From NCBI GenBank assembly GCA_011037195.1, contig JAAEAF010002738.1:62001-126000 (forward strand): a DNA stretch of 64,000 nucleotides, in the 5' to 3' direction. This document shows, in pieces, positions 13,201 through 25,200 of this stretch; positions within the stretch are counted from its first letter, which is position 1; each line of letters begins with the position of its first letter. The translations under genes were made by a program, and so were the position numbers. Source of the stretch: Triatoma infestans (taxonomy: Eukaryota; Arthropoda; Insecta; Hemiptera; Reduviidae). The notes beneath the pieces are model-generated. The model was given only the letters and a program-made list of their open reading frames with translations. It ran no database searches and was not told the origin of the DNA.

Positions 13201-16200
13201 GCGCATGGCGGAAGCCTAAGTTTAGGCGTAGAGGGAAAAATGTTATATCCGGAATTCGTCCTAAGGGCTCTCCCACTTACAAGTAAACCCACACAACACT
13301 TCGCCAAATCCGCCCCTGATTTGAGATAATTATTTTCTGTTGGGTCGGATAGTATTTTACTTTCATGTTGGTACTAGAATTGTTCTAGAATACTGAAAGA
13401 ACTTTCTTCCCTAAGGTTGTACTTTTGCTCACATGGAAATCTTGGAGTTAGATAGGTCATTGAAATTAGGAGCCTCTCTCCCCTTATTGGTTTTGTGCCT
13501 ACTGTTGTGTGTCTTTGGGTACATGCTGCCTCTGAAGCTTCCAGGAATGGATAGCATCATAGGATTCATCTCTATGGATGAGCTCAGTGTGTGGTCGGTA
13601 ATCTTAGATGCTCATATTGGGGTCTGGATAAGGCTAACAGTGAGATGTTGCTGTATCATTTGGTTGGATTCATTGTAGTTTATGAAGACATTCCTATAAT
13701 GGGGTTCATTCCAGATCTCTTTTGTAAAGTTAGTGAGTTGTAGGAATAAACACTCATGACAGACTGCTTGGGGCGTGGGGAAATTAGGCTCATGATTTTG
13801 ATCAAAATGTGACTTAGATTCCTGACTGTGAAAGAGCTTAAACTGTTTCATTGGAGTTATTGCCCGATTTGAAAAGAGTGTTGTATATCTTGAGTTGGTT
13901 AAACCCGGATCCGGATTTTTGTTCTAGATCCTGCTAGTTGTTGTTTTCTTTTGGGTGGCTATGTGGGCCCAAAGGAGCTTTGGATAACACAGGGCTCCCT
14001 TCTGACGAGTATTTAGCCTTATTTCTGCAAATCTATTCCTTGGTATTGTTAAAATTATATTCCTTCAACATTTAGATGGTTAAACTCCTTATTACAGCTT
14101 GGAGTGTTTGATTACTGCGGATTAGATAGAACAGACAACACTATAATATGTGGTGTGGGTATCTTGTCTGATGAGAAAATTTTAGTCGAAGATAAAATCT
14201 TACGCTGGCATAAACCTCAAAATTGGACTTACGAAGAAGCTGTCAGCATTCCTTTTTGCTACACAATTGTAAGTAATTTTAAATATTAATTTTTCCTTTT
14301 TAATTCAGGTGAGATTTCGCCATATTTGAAAAATGGAGCGAAATTCTTATTCTATCAAAGTTTTTAGAACAAGAATTTATTGGAAAACATAATTAATTTT
14401 TTATTTTAATGGTTTTTGTAAAAATTGTACAAATCCTAGATAAATCTAAATAAATACAAAATAATGGTCTGGAAATGAATCTAGATAGTAAATATCTATA
14501 AGTATCTAGGAATAACTTCAGTTCTAGAACTGAAATTTAATTCTTACACTTTTGTCAAATAGCATTTCTATGGTTTGTACTTTTTCAGGCATATTATATT
14601 TTAAGAGAGAAGGATTTTAGCCCAGTTATTAAAAAGACTGTATTAGTTCATAGAGGAGGTTTGTTAGTATCTCAAGCAATCATACATGCAGCTCTATCTA
14701 GAGGATGTGAAGTCTTCACTACATATACAACAGCTGAAGAGAAAGATCTAATTCATCAATTATTTCCACAGGTATACAATTTGAATATTTATTTTTTAAT
14801 TACTGGTAAACCACAAATATTCAAACTATTTAATTTTTTTCTAGATTGATCACAGCAGCATATATTTTTACAAATCCTTTCAAAGACAGTTATTAAATAA
14901 AACCAACGGTAAGGGAGTACATATAGTTGTGGAAACCAATGATGATCAAGGAATGCTAAAGTTATCATTGTTAATTTTGTCAAGAAGAGGTCAGCTTTAC
15001 CTGATTAACAGGAAGGTTATGAATGACAACAATAAGATAGGTAATATATTTAATAATAATCTATAACTATCTCTAGATTTCAACTATCAGAGAGCTTCTC
15101 ACAGCTTTAACATGCAGAGAAACTGATATAAAAATGTTTATTGTCAGTTCTCTTTTTTTTTTGAAATGGCTTGTATAAATCTTAATGGATATCTATAATG
15201 GAAATTATTCCTTGAAGACAGTTTGAGACAGTTCGTGATTACTAAACTGTTTCCATGCGGATCCTTTAATGCTACTAGGGTGTGAAGCACCAGTAATTTT
15301 TCATTTTGTGTATAAATGATGAATGCATTTCCTGTTTCTAGTGTTAGTTTTGTTTATACAACTCGTATGGTTGAAATACAACTACAAAATTCTTGAAGTA
15401 TTGACTATATTTTTCTTATACTTTTGTCCAAAAGTACGTTTTTGGCCCAAATTATTGTCTGTTACCTAATATTAGGATTAAAAATTCATTTATTTGTGTC
15501 CATTCTTTAAATTGGCACAAATTTGTTGGCATTTGTTGTTCTTGCACAAATTCTAGCTTTCTCTATTAATTTTCCATTAATATTAACAATGGCAACATAT
15601 TTCGCAGTTCATAGGTTAACGGCTGAGAACAAGAAAGTTCATATAACTTATAATATATTTATAAGGTAGATATTATGTATGTATATGTGTGTTTTGTGTC
15701 TGCATGAGTGTTATTTCAAAGCTGGTTTTGAAGTTGCCAGATTTAATATACAGGGAGCCTATTTAAATGGGTTACTTTTGAAATAACTCTTAAATGAAGC
15801 AATATATCTATAAAGTGAACGTAACATGAACGTTGCTGAAGGATTTTCGCTTCGTGTTAATGTATTTGATTTTATTGCCATCCTACACCTTAAATGGTTG
15901 AATGTGGCGATTTTTTTTTTGACCCCGACTTTTTACTACTGTATTATTACTGTATTTTCCTACTATTAAAAAAATGAAGGAAAATGCCGTTAATTTCACT
16001 TCAATATTTCAAACCATTGCCGAGATATTCAATGATGAAGGTTCAATCTGCTTCGATTTTTTCCTATTTTTCTGTTTCGTAAATAAAATTTAAAGCGGAT
16101 TTTCTTATTAACTCCGAATAAATAAGAGAGAGTTCAAATGCTGATGAAACTTAAAAGCCATTTTAAAACCATAAGGGACTTCAAAATCAGGTAAAACATC

Positions 16201-19200
16201 ATTAAAACAAAACAGTTTTCCACTGTATTTACGAAAATCAATAAAAAAATATTTCCTATTTATTCAAAATGACCTCCTCGGTTTAAACGTCACAAGAGCT
16301 GTAGCTGACCCACGTATGAAGTTGCTAATCGTATCATGGTTGCCGGAATTGCTAAGCAGGTTTGAATTAAGATTTCTCTCTATGCTTCTGGAGTTGTTGG
16401 TTTCTTGGTACAAATTTTTCTTGGAGGCATCGCCAAAGAAAAAATGAAGAGTTCTGGCTCTGGGATCTGGAAGGCCAGCTTACCGGTCCTAGTCTCCCGA
16501 TCCAGCTGTTACTGAACATCTCATTCACTTCTCTCCTCGTCTCTAAGGCATAGTGCTCGGGACAACCATCTTATTGGAACCATATTCTTGTTCTGACCTT
16601 CAATGGTACATCTTCCAGCAGCTGTTGTGACTCTTAGCTAATAAAATTAGCGTATTCTTGCCCGTTTAAGGTACCTGGCGGAAAATTATGGGTCAATAGT
16701 TTTGCCTACAACCGTTCCGCGCCAAACATTAACAGACAATAACCGCTGGATCTGGCGATCTGGACAAGTAAGCTTGCCTTGCAGTTCGAGATCTAGCTCC
16801 TTTTCATTTCTTTCTTTGGGCATATCTCAAAGTAAAAATTTATGCCAAAGAACCAAAAACTCCTGTAGCCCTTAGAAATCCAAACCTGCTTAGCAATTCC
16901 GCAGACATGATACGATTAGCAGCTTCATATGTTGGGCAGCGAGAGCGGGTGTGTCGTTTAAGCAGAGGAAGTCATTTTGAATAAATAGGAAATAATTTTT
17001 TATTGATTTTTGCAAATAAACTGGAAAATTGTTTTGTTTTAATGATGTTTTACCTGATTATTAAGTCCCTTATGTAACAGCATCATTCTTCATTCTCTTC
17101 ATTTCTATAATTATAATAATTTTCAATACAGTAGTAAAAGTGGGGGCCAAAAGGAAATCGCCACATTCAACCACCGATTTAAGGTGTAAGGAGGCAATAA
17201 AATCAAAAAACATTACCACCATCATAAACTAGAGCAAAAATACTTCAACAAACGTTATGTTCACTTTTTAGGTATCTTGCTTCGTTTAAGGGTTATTTCA
17301 TAAGTGGCCCAGTTAAATGGGACACCCTGTTTGTTGAAGCCGATTTGTATATTGGAAAATCTTCTTTCCGGAGGGTGGGGGATCTGACATGTCTTTCTTT
17401 TAGTCAAATTATTACAATTACTATTAGAAATTTTATTTCAATAGTAATTTTTAAAAAGTTTAGGGCCGTCAATATTTATAAAAATATGTTAGAGGGAACC
17501 ATGTATTACTTGATAGTTCTTAGGATGTTACAGTAACATTACCAATTACCAATCAACGCGTCTATCAGTCACTATAGGACCAATCGCTAGAAATATTTCT
17601 CATACTCAGGGATCCCTAAGTATTTATTTCGAGGCAAATCAAGTTTCTATTATTTGATATGACAGCATTCCTTTCTCTTATAGTTGTAAGAAAAAAAAAC
17701 ATCTGATATTCATGAAAATGTCAAACACTGAAAAGATTTTACAGTTTTTTTCTTTTGTGATTCATGAAATAATAAAGAAATAAAACAGTTTAAATTATTC
17801 ACACCAATATTACACAAATCAAATTAAATATCTGATTATAAGTATATATTATACGCTATACTTAATGTTATTAGTCCAATTAAAAAGAAAGATCAAATAA
17901 TAAATAATTCAAACACACTATATGATGTTTGTAATTCGAAATTGTTACATACCGATAAAAGGATACCCCCCCCATTCAATAATTAATTCAAACACAGGAT
18001 TTATGAAAAAAATGTAGTTAACTGGTTCCACTATTTCCGTAAACGTTCGGCACTCTCTCGGGGTTGAAATGTCCCATTCCCCCGCTATATAAAATAAAAG
18101 TATTGTTACATTACATTCAGATTACGTCGTTCCCATACAACATTTTCAGTGTTAAAATAATCTATGGCGGGACAGTCCATAAATGACCAAGTGTTGCCAG
18201 ACGGCGATATATTGAGGGACGTGTGGTAAGCACGCCGCAGTTCCCTCGTCGTTTAGTTCTGACCTTCGCTACCTAGATTCGCTATGACTAGCTTCCCATT
18301 TTTCTCACAATGCTGGATCAACACCGACTTACCATCACTGGAACCCTCAATTATCGCACTTAGACCAACGCGTGAGTACCTTATAGTGTAAGTAAAATTA
18401 AAATAACTAACAACTTATTTTGTTATAGTTCAGCAAACTCTAGTAGATTTTAAATAATCAGTAATCAGTTAAATCAATTCAAATAATCAATTAAGAGACT
18501 TATAATTTCAATTTTACCAGGTATGTTGCATTTTCTGAAGGAACTCACGGTGAAAGGGGTATCAATAGAAACTTTACTTGATCTGCATCCTTCTACAAAA
18601 TGGATCATTCAGGAAGATATAAAATCTGGTCTAGAAGATGGTCATGTTAAACCATTACGAACTTTCAACTTGCCCACTGATATCTTAAACATTGAAGCTA
18701 TAGATATGTTAAAGTAAGTGTGATTATTAAATAGTTAATTTGAATCAAAATGGAAGATCAACCAACTGTTTTTTTTTTTTACATTATTTTATTACTTGCA
18801 AAAGTTCCAAGGATGGCTACAGTGGTAAGATGGTTGCTCTGATGAAATGCAGTGGGATACGTAGACTGGAGAAAGAATTATTCATCTGTTCTAGTCCAAA
18901 AAGTCAAGTTATTTTAAGTAAGGTTATAGTGCAATTTGATTCAAAGAAGTCAGTTTAGCAAATTTCTTCTTTAATATTTAAATTGTTTGTGAAGGTAATG
19001 AAGACAGTTTTTGGCTTGATCTACTAAAGTGGTTGTTATGTAGAGGTGCCAGGAATGTTCATCTGCTTAACGAATTTCATAATATGGATCGTCCCACTTC
19101 GCTGAGGTAATTTTTTTTATTTGCATTAGCCCTTCCTTGTGAAAAGCTCGGTCTTAGCGAGTGGTTTAGCGGTTCCAAGAAATTTCAAGAGATTTTTGTT

Positions 19201-22200
19201 TGTACATTATACAAATAAAAATAAATGTCAACGAGTGACTGATATCTTGACTTATGTGGGAGTAAATATTTATTTAAAACCTGAAAGAAGGGATAAATGC
19301 CAAAAATAAAACTAGTTTATAAATCTTTATAGGTTTATAAACCTAAACTCAACAAAAATTTATTTAATACTTAAACAAATTTCTTCCATGGCAACTTAAT
19401 TATTTTTATTTCTATTTGGTTGTCCACACAAATTGTTATCAATTAAATCATTGTTTTGGTTGCAGATTTTTCAGCATTTTGAATAATTATCGTTCCGCTA
19501 ATATTAACTTGCATCCGAAGAGGAAGTGTTCAAGTTTGAGAACTTTAATGACAAATATAAATTCTCAACTAGAAATATCTGAAGTATTCTGTTTAGGAAA
19601 GGTGAATTGACTTTTTTTATCCATTAAATTTAAGAATTAGAAAATACAATAATTATCTATTAGAATCAACGAAATTTCTTAAATCACCATTATTTAAGAG
19701 TTCCGATTCTATACTTATTACCTCTAGTGAACTAAGATATCGATATGTCTGCAAAGCTCAGTGTACTACGACATTAGTTAAGATTGTCTCATTTATGTGC
19801 TTCCAAACTCGGATTTAATTTTTAGCAGTATTTTAAGTACAGAATTTTACTTCGTGAAAGCTTCGATCTTATATTTTTTGAAACCAAAACAGTTTTCACT
19901 AGAGCCCAAATAGATGAAATGATTACACAAAGACCAATAAAAAGTGATATAATGTTGTATACAATTCTTGTCAAAAAAATTGTTATATTCTTCTAGATGT
20001 CAGAAGAAGATATAAACAACTTGGATATCATCCTAAAAGATATAAACAGTAATACCAGACTGATATGTATTGGAAATGGTGGGGAAGCAGTTTGTGAATT
20101 AAGAAATAAAAACAATATCCCTGGACTTGCTGTTTCTTGTGAATTACAGTTGATGAACGGATCTACAATATTACCAGAACTTGATCGTATTATTAACTGC
20201 TGTGGAGACTACAGTGTAATTACCTTAAGTGAGGAAGATCATTACAAAAATGCAGGTAATACTGTAAATAATTTCTAATATTCATATTTTTTTGTATTTG
20301 GTCAGATAAAAATGTCAGCAAGCGCTGAATTAAAACGACAGGCTTATGTTTAACAAACAGGGCTTACTTTTCCCTTCATCTTTCGCCTCGTAGATGACTG
20401 ACTTGACAATAATTGTTGACAGCAATTTGGAGTACTGAAACGCTAATTTGAGCATAATATCATGAAATATAATATAATAAATTATTTATGTTTTATAAAT
20501 AAGAGAATAAAATAAAGCAATTTGTCGCTAATTATTATTGTGATTATGTTATACGTATATATAAAAAAAAAAATTATTCAATCTATAAATTTATCATCAT
20601 CCGCAATTACTTAAACGATATTTACTGCAAATTGTAACAACAGGGCTCAAGTTTGCGCTAGGTCAAAATGTCAGTAACTCATATTCCTTAATATTAGTAC
20701 TCTAGATAAAGAGATAGGTGAAGGAAGATATTAGAGAGGTGGATGCACCCGCCAAATAGTGTAGAAACTATCCAATGTGTTCAGAGTCCTGTGCCTAAGA
20801 AGGCCGGGTGTGCCAGGCAGAAGATCAGAAATTCGACCAGAATTCCCCTTTAGAAGCCTACAGAAATATGAACGAAACTTCTATTTATACCTAAATAAGG
20901 AAGTGATTTTAATCGAAGACTCAAAATTTTTACATTTTTAATTCACTACTTATTTAGCCGAATGATAAGATTTTGAGTTAATAGACTATCTATTGGAAAA
21001 TAGCCTTACTGCACTGTGTTTACCTCTAATAGTTGTTGATTTACTTAATTCTAATAGAGAGAAAAAAACATGGCTGTATAAGTGTAATAGTGATAGGCAA
21101 AATGGGTCCACAGTCGGTTTTATTGGTTTCGAATCAGCTCCTGGATCGGAACCGATTCCAAAAACTCGTTCTCGGCTCCTTCCCAAATTTTTATCTTTTT
21201 GTTCTGAAATTGCCTTTATATTTGTTCAAATCTAGTACGTTTCATTGAATGTTTAAACTTGTAATTTACTTTATTTAACTGTATTTCTTATTCATAATAA
21301 AAACAATAAACTACTTGTTTGGAACAATAGATTTTTTTGTTTATTAAGATTTTGTATGAATACAATAATTGTATGAATAATATTAGGCTACACATCAAAC
21401 AGGATTTAACAAATTCATTAAATTACACTCTAGAGAAAAAATTGAATAATAAATACATTGTAGAAAGGCAGCACAATAATCAAATATCATTTATAAAAAT
21501 AGCACCAATCATAAAATTTAACTTAACATGCTTACTCTTCCCCTTGTATATTCACATACGTCACACACTCATTCTTACTTAAAATAAAACTTCATATATG
21601 TCATTTATTTATTGTATTACTGTTTAGATGATTATAATTTTTTAATATTATTTTTCTAATTAACTTTTTAAATAAACCTTCTAGAAGTTTAAAAGATAAA
21701 ATTTATATCCCAAAGAGGATTTAATATTAGACAAGTAATAATGGATTCAGTACAGTCAGCATGACTTTAGAACGAGTTCGCTGGGCCGGTCTATTGTAAG
21801 CGATTTGATTTATTCATTCCAGTGAACCAATCCCTACGAACAGTCCCATTACTAATGTGTAACCTTAGTCCTATGTTCTTTTCGGAGTGTTTTAGTTTTA
21901 CAATTAATGTTTTCTTATTTACTTCTCATCATTTCATTTCCTATCAATACTCGTCTTCCATAAACAAATTTAAATCAACATATTTCTTATTTTAGAGTAC
22001 AATCATCTTGGTGCCTGCCAGAGGATACTTCCTGATGATATACCAGAATTATTATCATTACACAAAAAACTAGTACCTAAAGCGTGTTTCATTGAAACAA
22101 TGACAATGTGTGCACCATATAAATATAATAAAGAAGTAGATCCGATATTTGTAATACCCAGCTTGAAGCCAAATGAAATGGATAAATTAACTTCAAGATT

Positions 22201-25200
22201 GTATTATCCAACATTTGAGGCGAGATTACCTCATGATGTTGACGATATTGATGTGATTGCCAAAGATTTATTTGAAGTAAGTATATCTTTTAAATAAATT
22301 ATTTTTTTCTATTTAAATTAAAATCACCCTGACTGGCACATAATAATTCCATTATAAAATTATATTTTTTCTTTTCTATCATTTCTTAATAAACTATCTT
22401 TATTTATAAATGATGTTTATCTTCAGGATATGAAACGATTCAAGTTTAATGTATTCACCATAATAGCTAATGAATGGGGCGGTGCTGTTGGATTAAATTT
22501 AGCAAAATATTTAGAAAATAGTGGTAAACTAGTGCTGCTTATACTACTGAACAGTTCTCCAAATTCTATACAAAGTTGGGCTTCAACAGTGCTTCAAATG
22601 GGCGATGATAGTCTTATTAATAAATATTTGAATCTTCCATATAATGTGAGTGAAATTTATTTTTGGTTTTAAATATTTCATTTACAAAGATGACTGTTAA
22701 TAAAAAAATTGTTAATTTTCTCTTGACAAAAAATCTGGTGTGAAATGCTCACTTGACATTCTCTTATTGCTATACAATCTTAATTTTAATCAAATGTTAA
22801 TCCAATGCAATTGAAGTAGTTTGCACACAAGTTGCCTTCACAAAATTATAATAGCTATACAATATCGTTGTTTCTGTGCATATAGAACATGATTACATTG
22901 TATTTCTGAACGCATCGCATTCATCAAACCCGTGCAAAAAATATTCAAATAAACTAATAGGTTATAACTGTGTTGTGAATATTCCAAGTTTATTGAAAAG
23001 TTTTCGAGAAACTGCAATAAAATTCAGCAATCTATTCTAAACGTTCCTGTGTATTAAGTGCACTTCCGGTTAATCGATTTTCTTCAAATTTAAAATTCAA
23101 ACAATATTATTAAGTTATGTTAATATTATACATTCGGTAGTATCAAATATTATACTGAAGTGGTACAGTTTTCCAGAATCCTTAAAAAAATATTTTTTTC
23201 TGTAAAAATGTTTGAAAGAATACTGATAGGCACTTCCATGAGTAAATAGGATATCGAGTTTAAAGAAAATCGTTGGAGCCATTATTGAGAAAATCGATTG
23301 AAATTGAAAAAAATATTCAGTAAAGTCGCACTTCAGGATGATGAATTTCTGACCGGTAACTTTGAGTTGTAGTGACCCCCGTGTCATAGGGAGTCTGTTC
23401 TCCAGAATCTGTTCACCCATCCCAACTACCATCCATCTGTTACGTCAATGCAATCCATTCTATCGATAGCATCGAATTACACTTAGGTTTTCTCGTTATA
23501 TCCTAAAAAACTATTTAAATAATAATAAATTCATTTTTTTTCCTTGCGCTTCACAACACATGCCACAAAAGCAATAAAAGGAAAAATTTTAAATAATTTT
23601 GTAAAAAATGGGATTTCTAAAGCTCTTACTGTCCAAATTAATAGTAATAATAGGTGTATTTATGTACCTGACCTAATCTGAGTAGACGACCTTCACACAA
23701 CTTGCAGTGATAGGAAAGTGGCGTTATTTTGTGTGTGATATGAATGTTGTTAGAAGGTAAAAATAAAAAAAATATAAAGAACAAAAATTAAATGAGAAAA
23801 ATGTAAATATAATCTTGGAAATGTGAATTGTAAACAAATCTTGGAAAAATGAAAGCATTTGACAAAAAAATGAGAAAAATGTAAAATAAAGTAAGATACA
23901 CAATAGGATAATATATCGTTGTGTATTTAATCCGGAAGAGTAAATATGCATTAATGAATGTTGGGAGGGTGTAGTTGGGAGGGTCTGTAGAGCACTACCC
24001 GCCATGACAAGAATTACTAGGACTCTCACAGTTACCCTTAAACCGACAAATTCATGTCAAATGAGAAATCTAAAAACGGAATATCAAGTTTGATATTCCT
24101 GCGATGTTTCTTATACGAGATATTTTGTACATACACAAACATTAACACGTTCCCACATCCATATGTATATATAGGGCATTATTTTTTCGTGCTTAAGAGG
24201 ACCTCAAAATATGTATTTCGAGCTGCCAGCGGCCTGTACTTAATCAGTTTCTCATTGAAGTCCCGCACAACATTAGCTGAGTTCCGGACTGTGACATTTA
24301 TTGTGTATACCTTACCCTCTTATTGTGCCTCACAATAGCACGTTGGGTGCCCTCTACTGGGTGATCCGCGAACTTCACGCGATCCCAATAGAATGTGTGC
24401 CCGGAGCACTCTAACACCAGTACGGGATGGTAGAGTGGGATGACTGAACGTATACCTAACTTCAGCGCCAACTTCCGGTTCAGTATCTTAACCACAGTAT
24501 TGCATCTCTTAAGGTTATTTTATGGTATTTTTTCTTTGAATTTAAGGCGCGTCAACATCTATGTTCATTGGCGCCCGGAGCCTTCTCAGTGCACTGCCGG
24601 CCTCCGGATAGTTCTCTCGTTACAGGCAACACTGTCCATCACCGAAGAGTGAGCTGTAGAGGCTCCTAGGAAGAAAAAATCTAAGGGCGTTTATTATTAA
24701 TATTTCTTTTTTTAAACCTCAGTAATATACTGGATATGATGTAATAATGTGATTATTGTGAATATGATGTAATTATTATTGTTATTATTATTATTATCGG
24801 TGTAAAATCAATGCTTACTTTAATCTCAACTATCCCTTTATTAATCCTCGCACATAATCTAATGGCTAGTGGCTCACTTATATCGTGCGAGAAATCTGGA
24901 CTCCTTTCCCCTGAAATCCAACAGTGTTGACCTAGCATTATGAGAATATTGTATTTATACTGATTTGTGCAGATTAGACATAAATTATCGCTACTATCTA
25001 ATTGGCATGAAAAGCTTGACTTTGCCCTCCAAAGTTCTATTGAAGAAGAGGTCGATAGACATCAGATTAGAAAATCTATAAACATCTTAAGGAAATGCTT
25101 GTTATCTTCAATGAAATATAATACTGGTGATGAATTGTTTAATGGAAAATGTATTGTCTACCGCACTAAGGACTCAATACAAGAAGACAGTATTAAACAG

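Larger units (their letters stand above)
12002..18917 (+). other. Gene A: enoyl reductase domain with altered NADPH motif
   Basis: Exons 12-17, residues about 685-994. The ER fold is clear: WHKPQNWTYEEAVSIPF (exon 14098) is the conserved segment before the Rossmann fold, and GCEVFTTYTTAEEK, KGVHIVVET and EDGHVKPL follow in FAS order. The NADPH loop, normally H-S-G-S-G-G-V-G-Q-A in animal FAS, reads H-R-G-G-L-L-V-S-Q-A (residues 787-796). Two of its glycines are lost and bulky residues replace them. Cofactor binding is doubtful, so the domain is probably structural. Confidence 0.85.

Noticed and set aside
20986..21248. Overlapping open frames on both strands in a gene A intron
   Set aside because: No family motif, no phase fit to the flanking exons, and no ACP signature.
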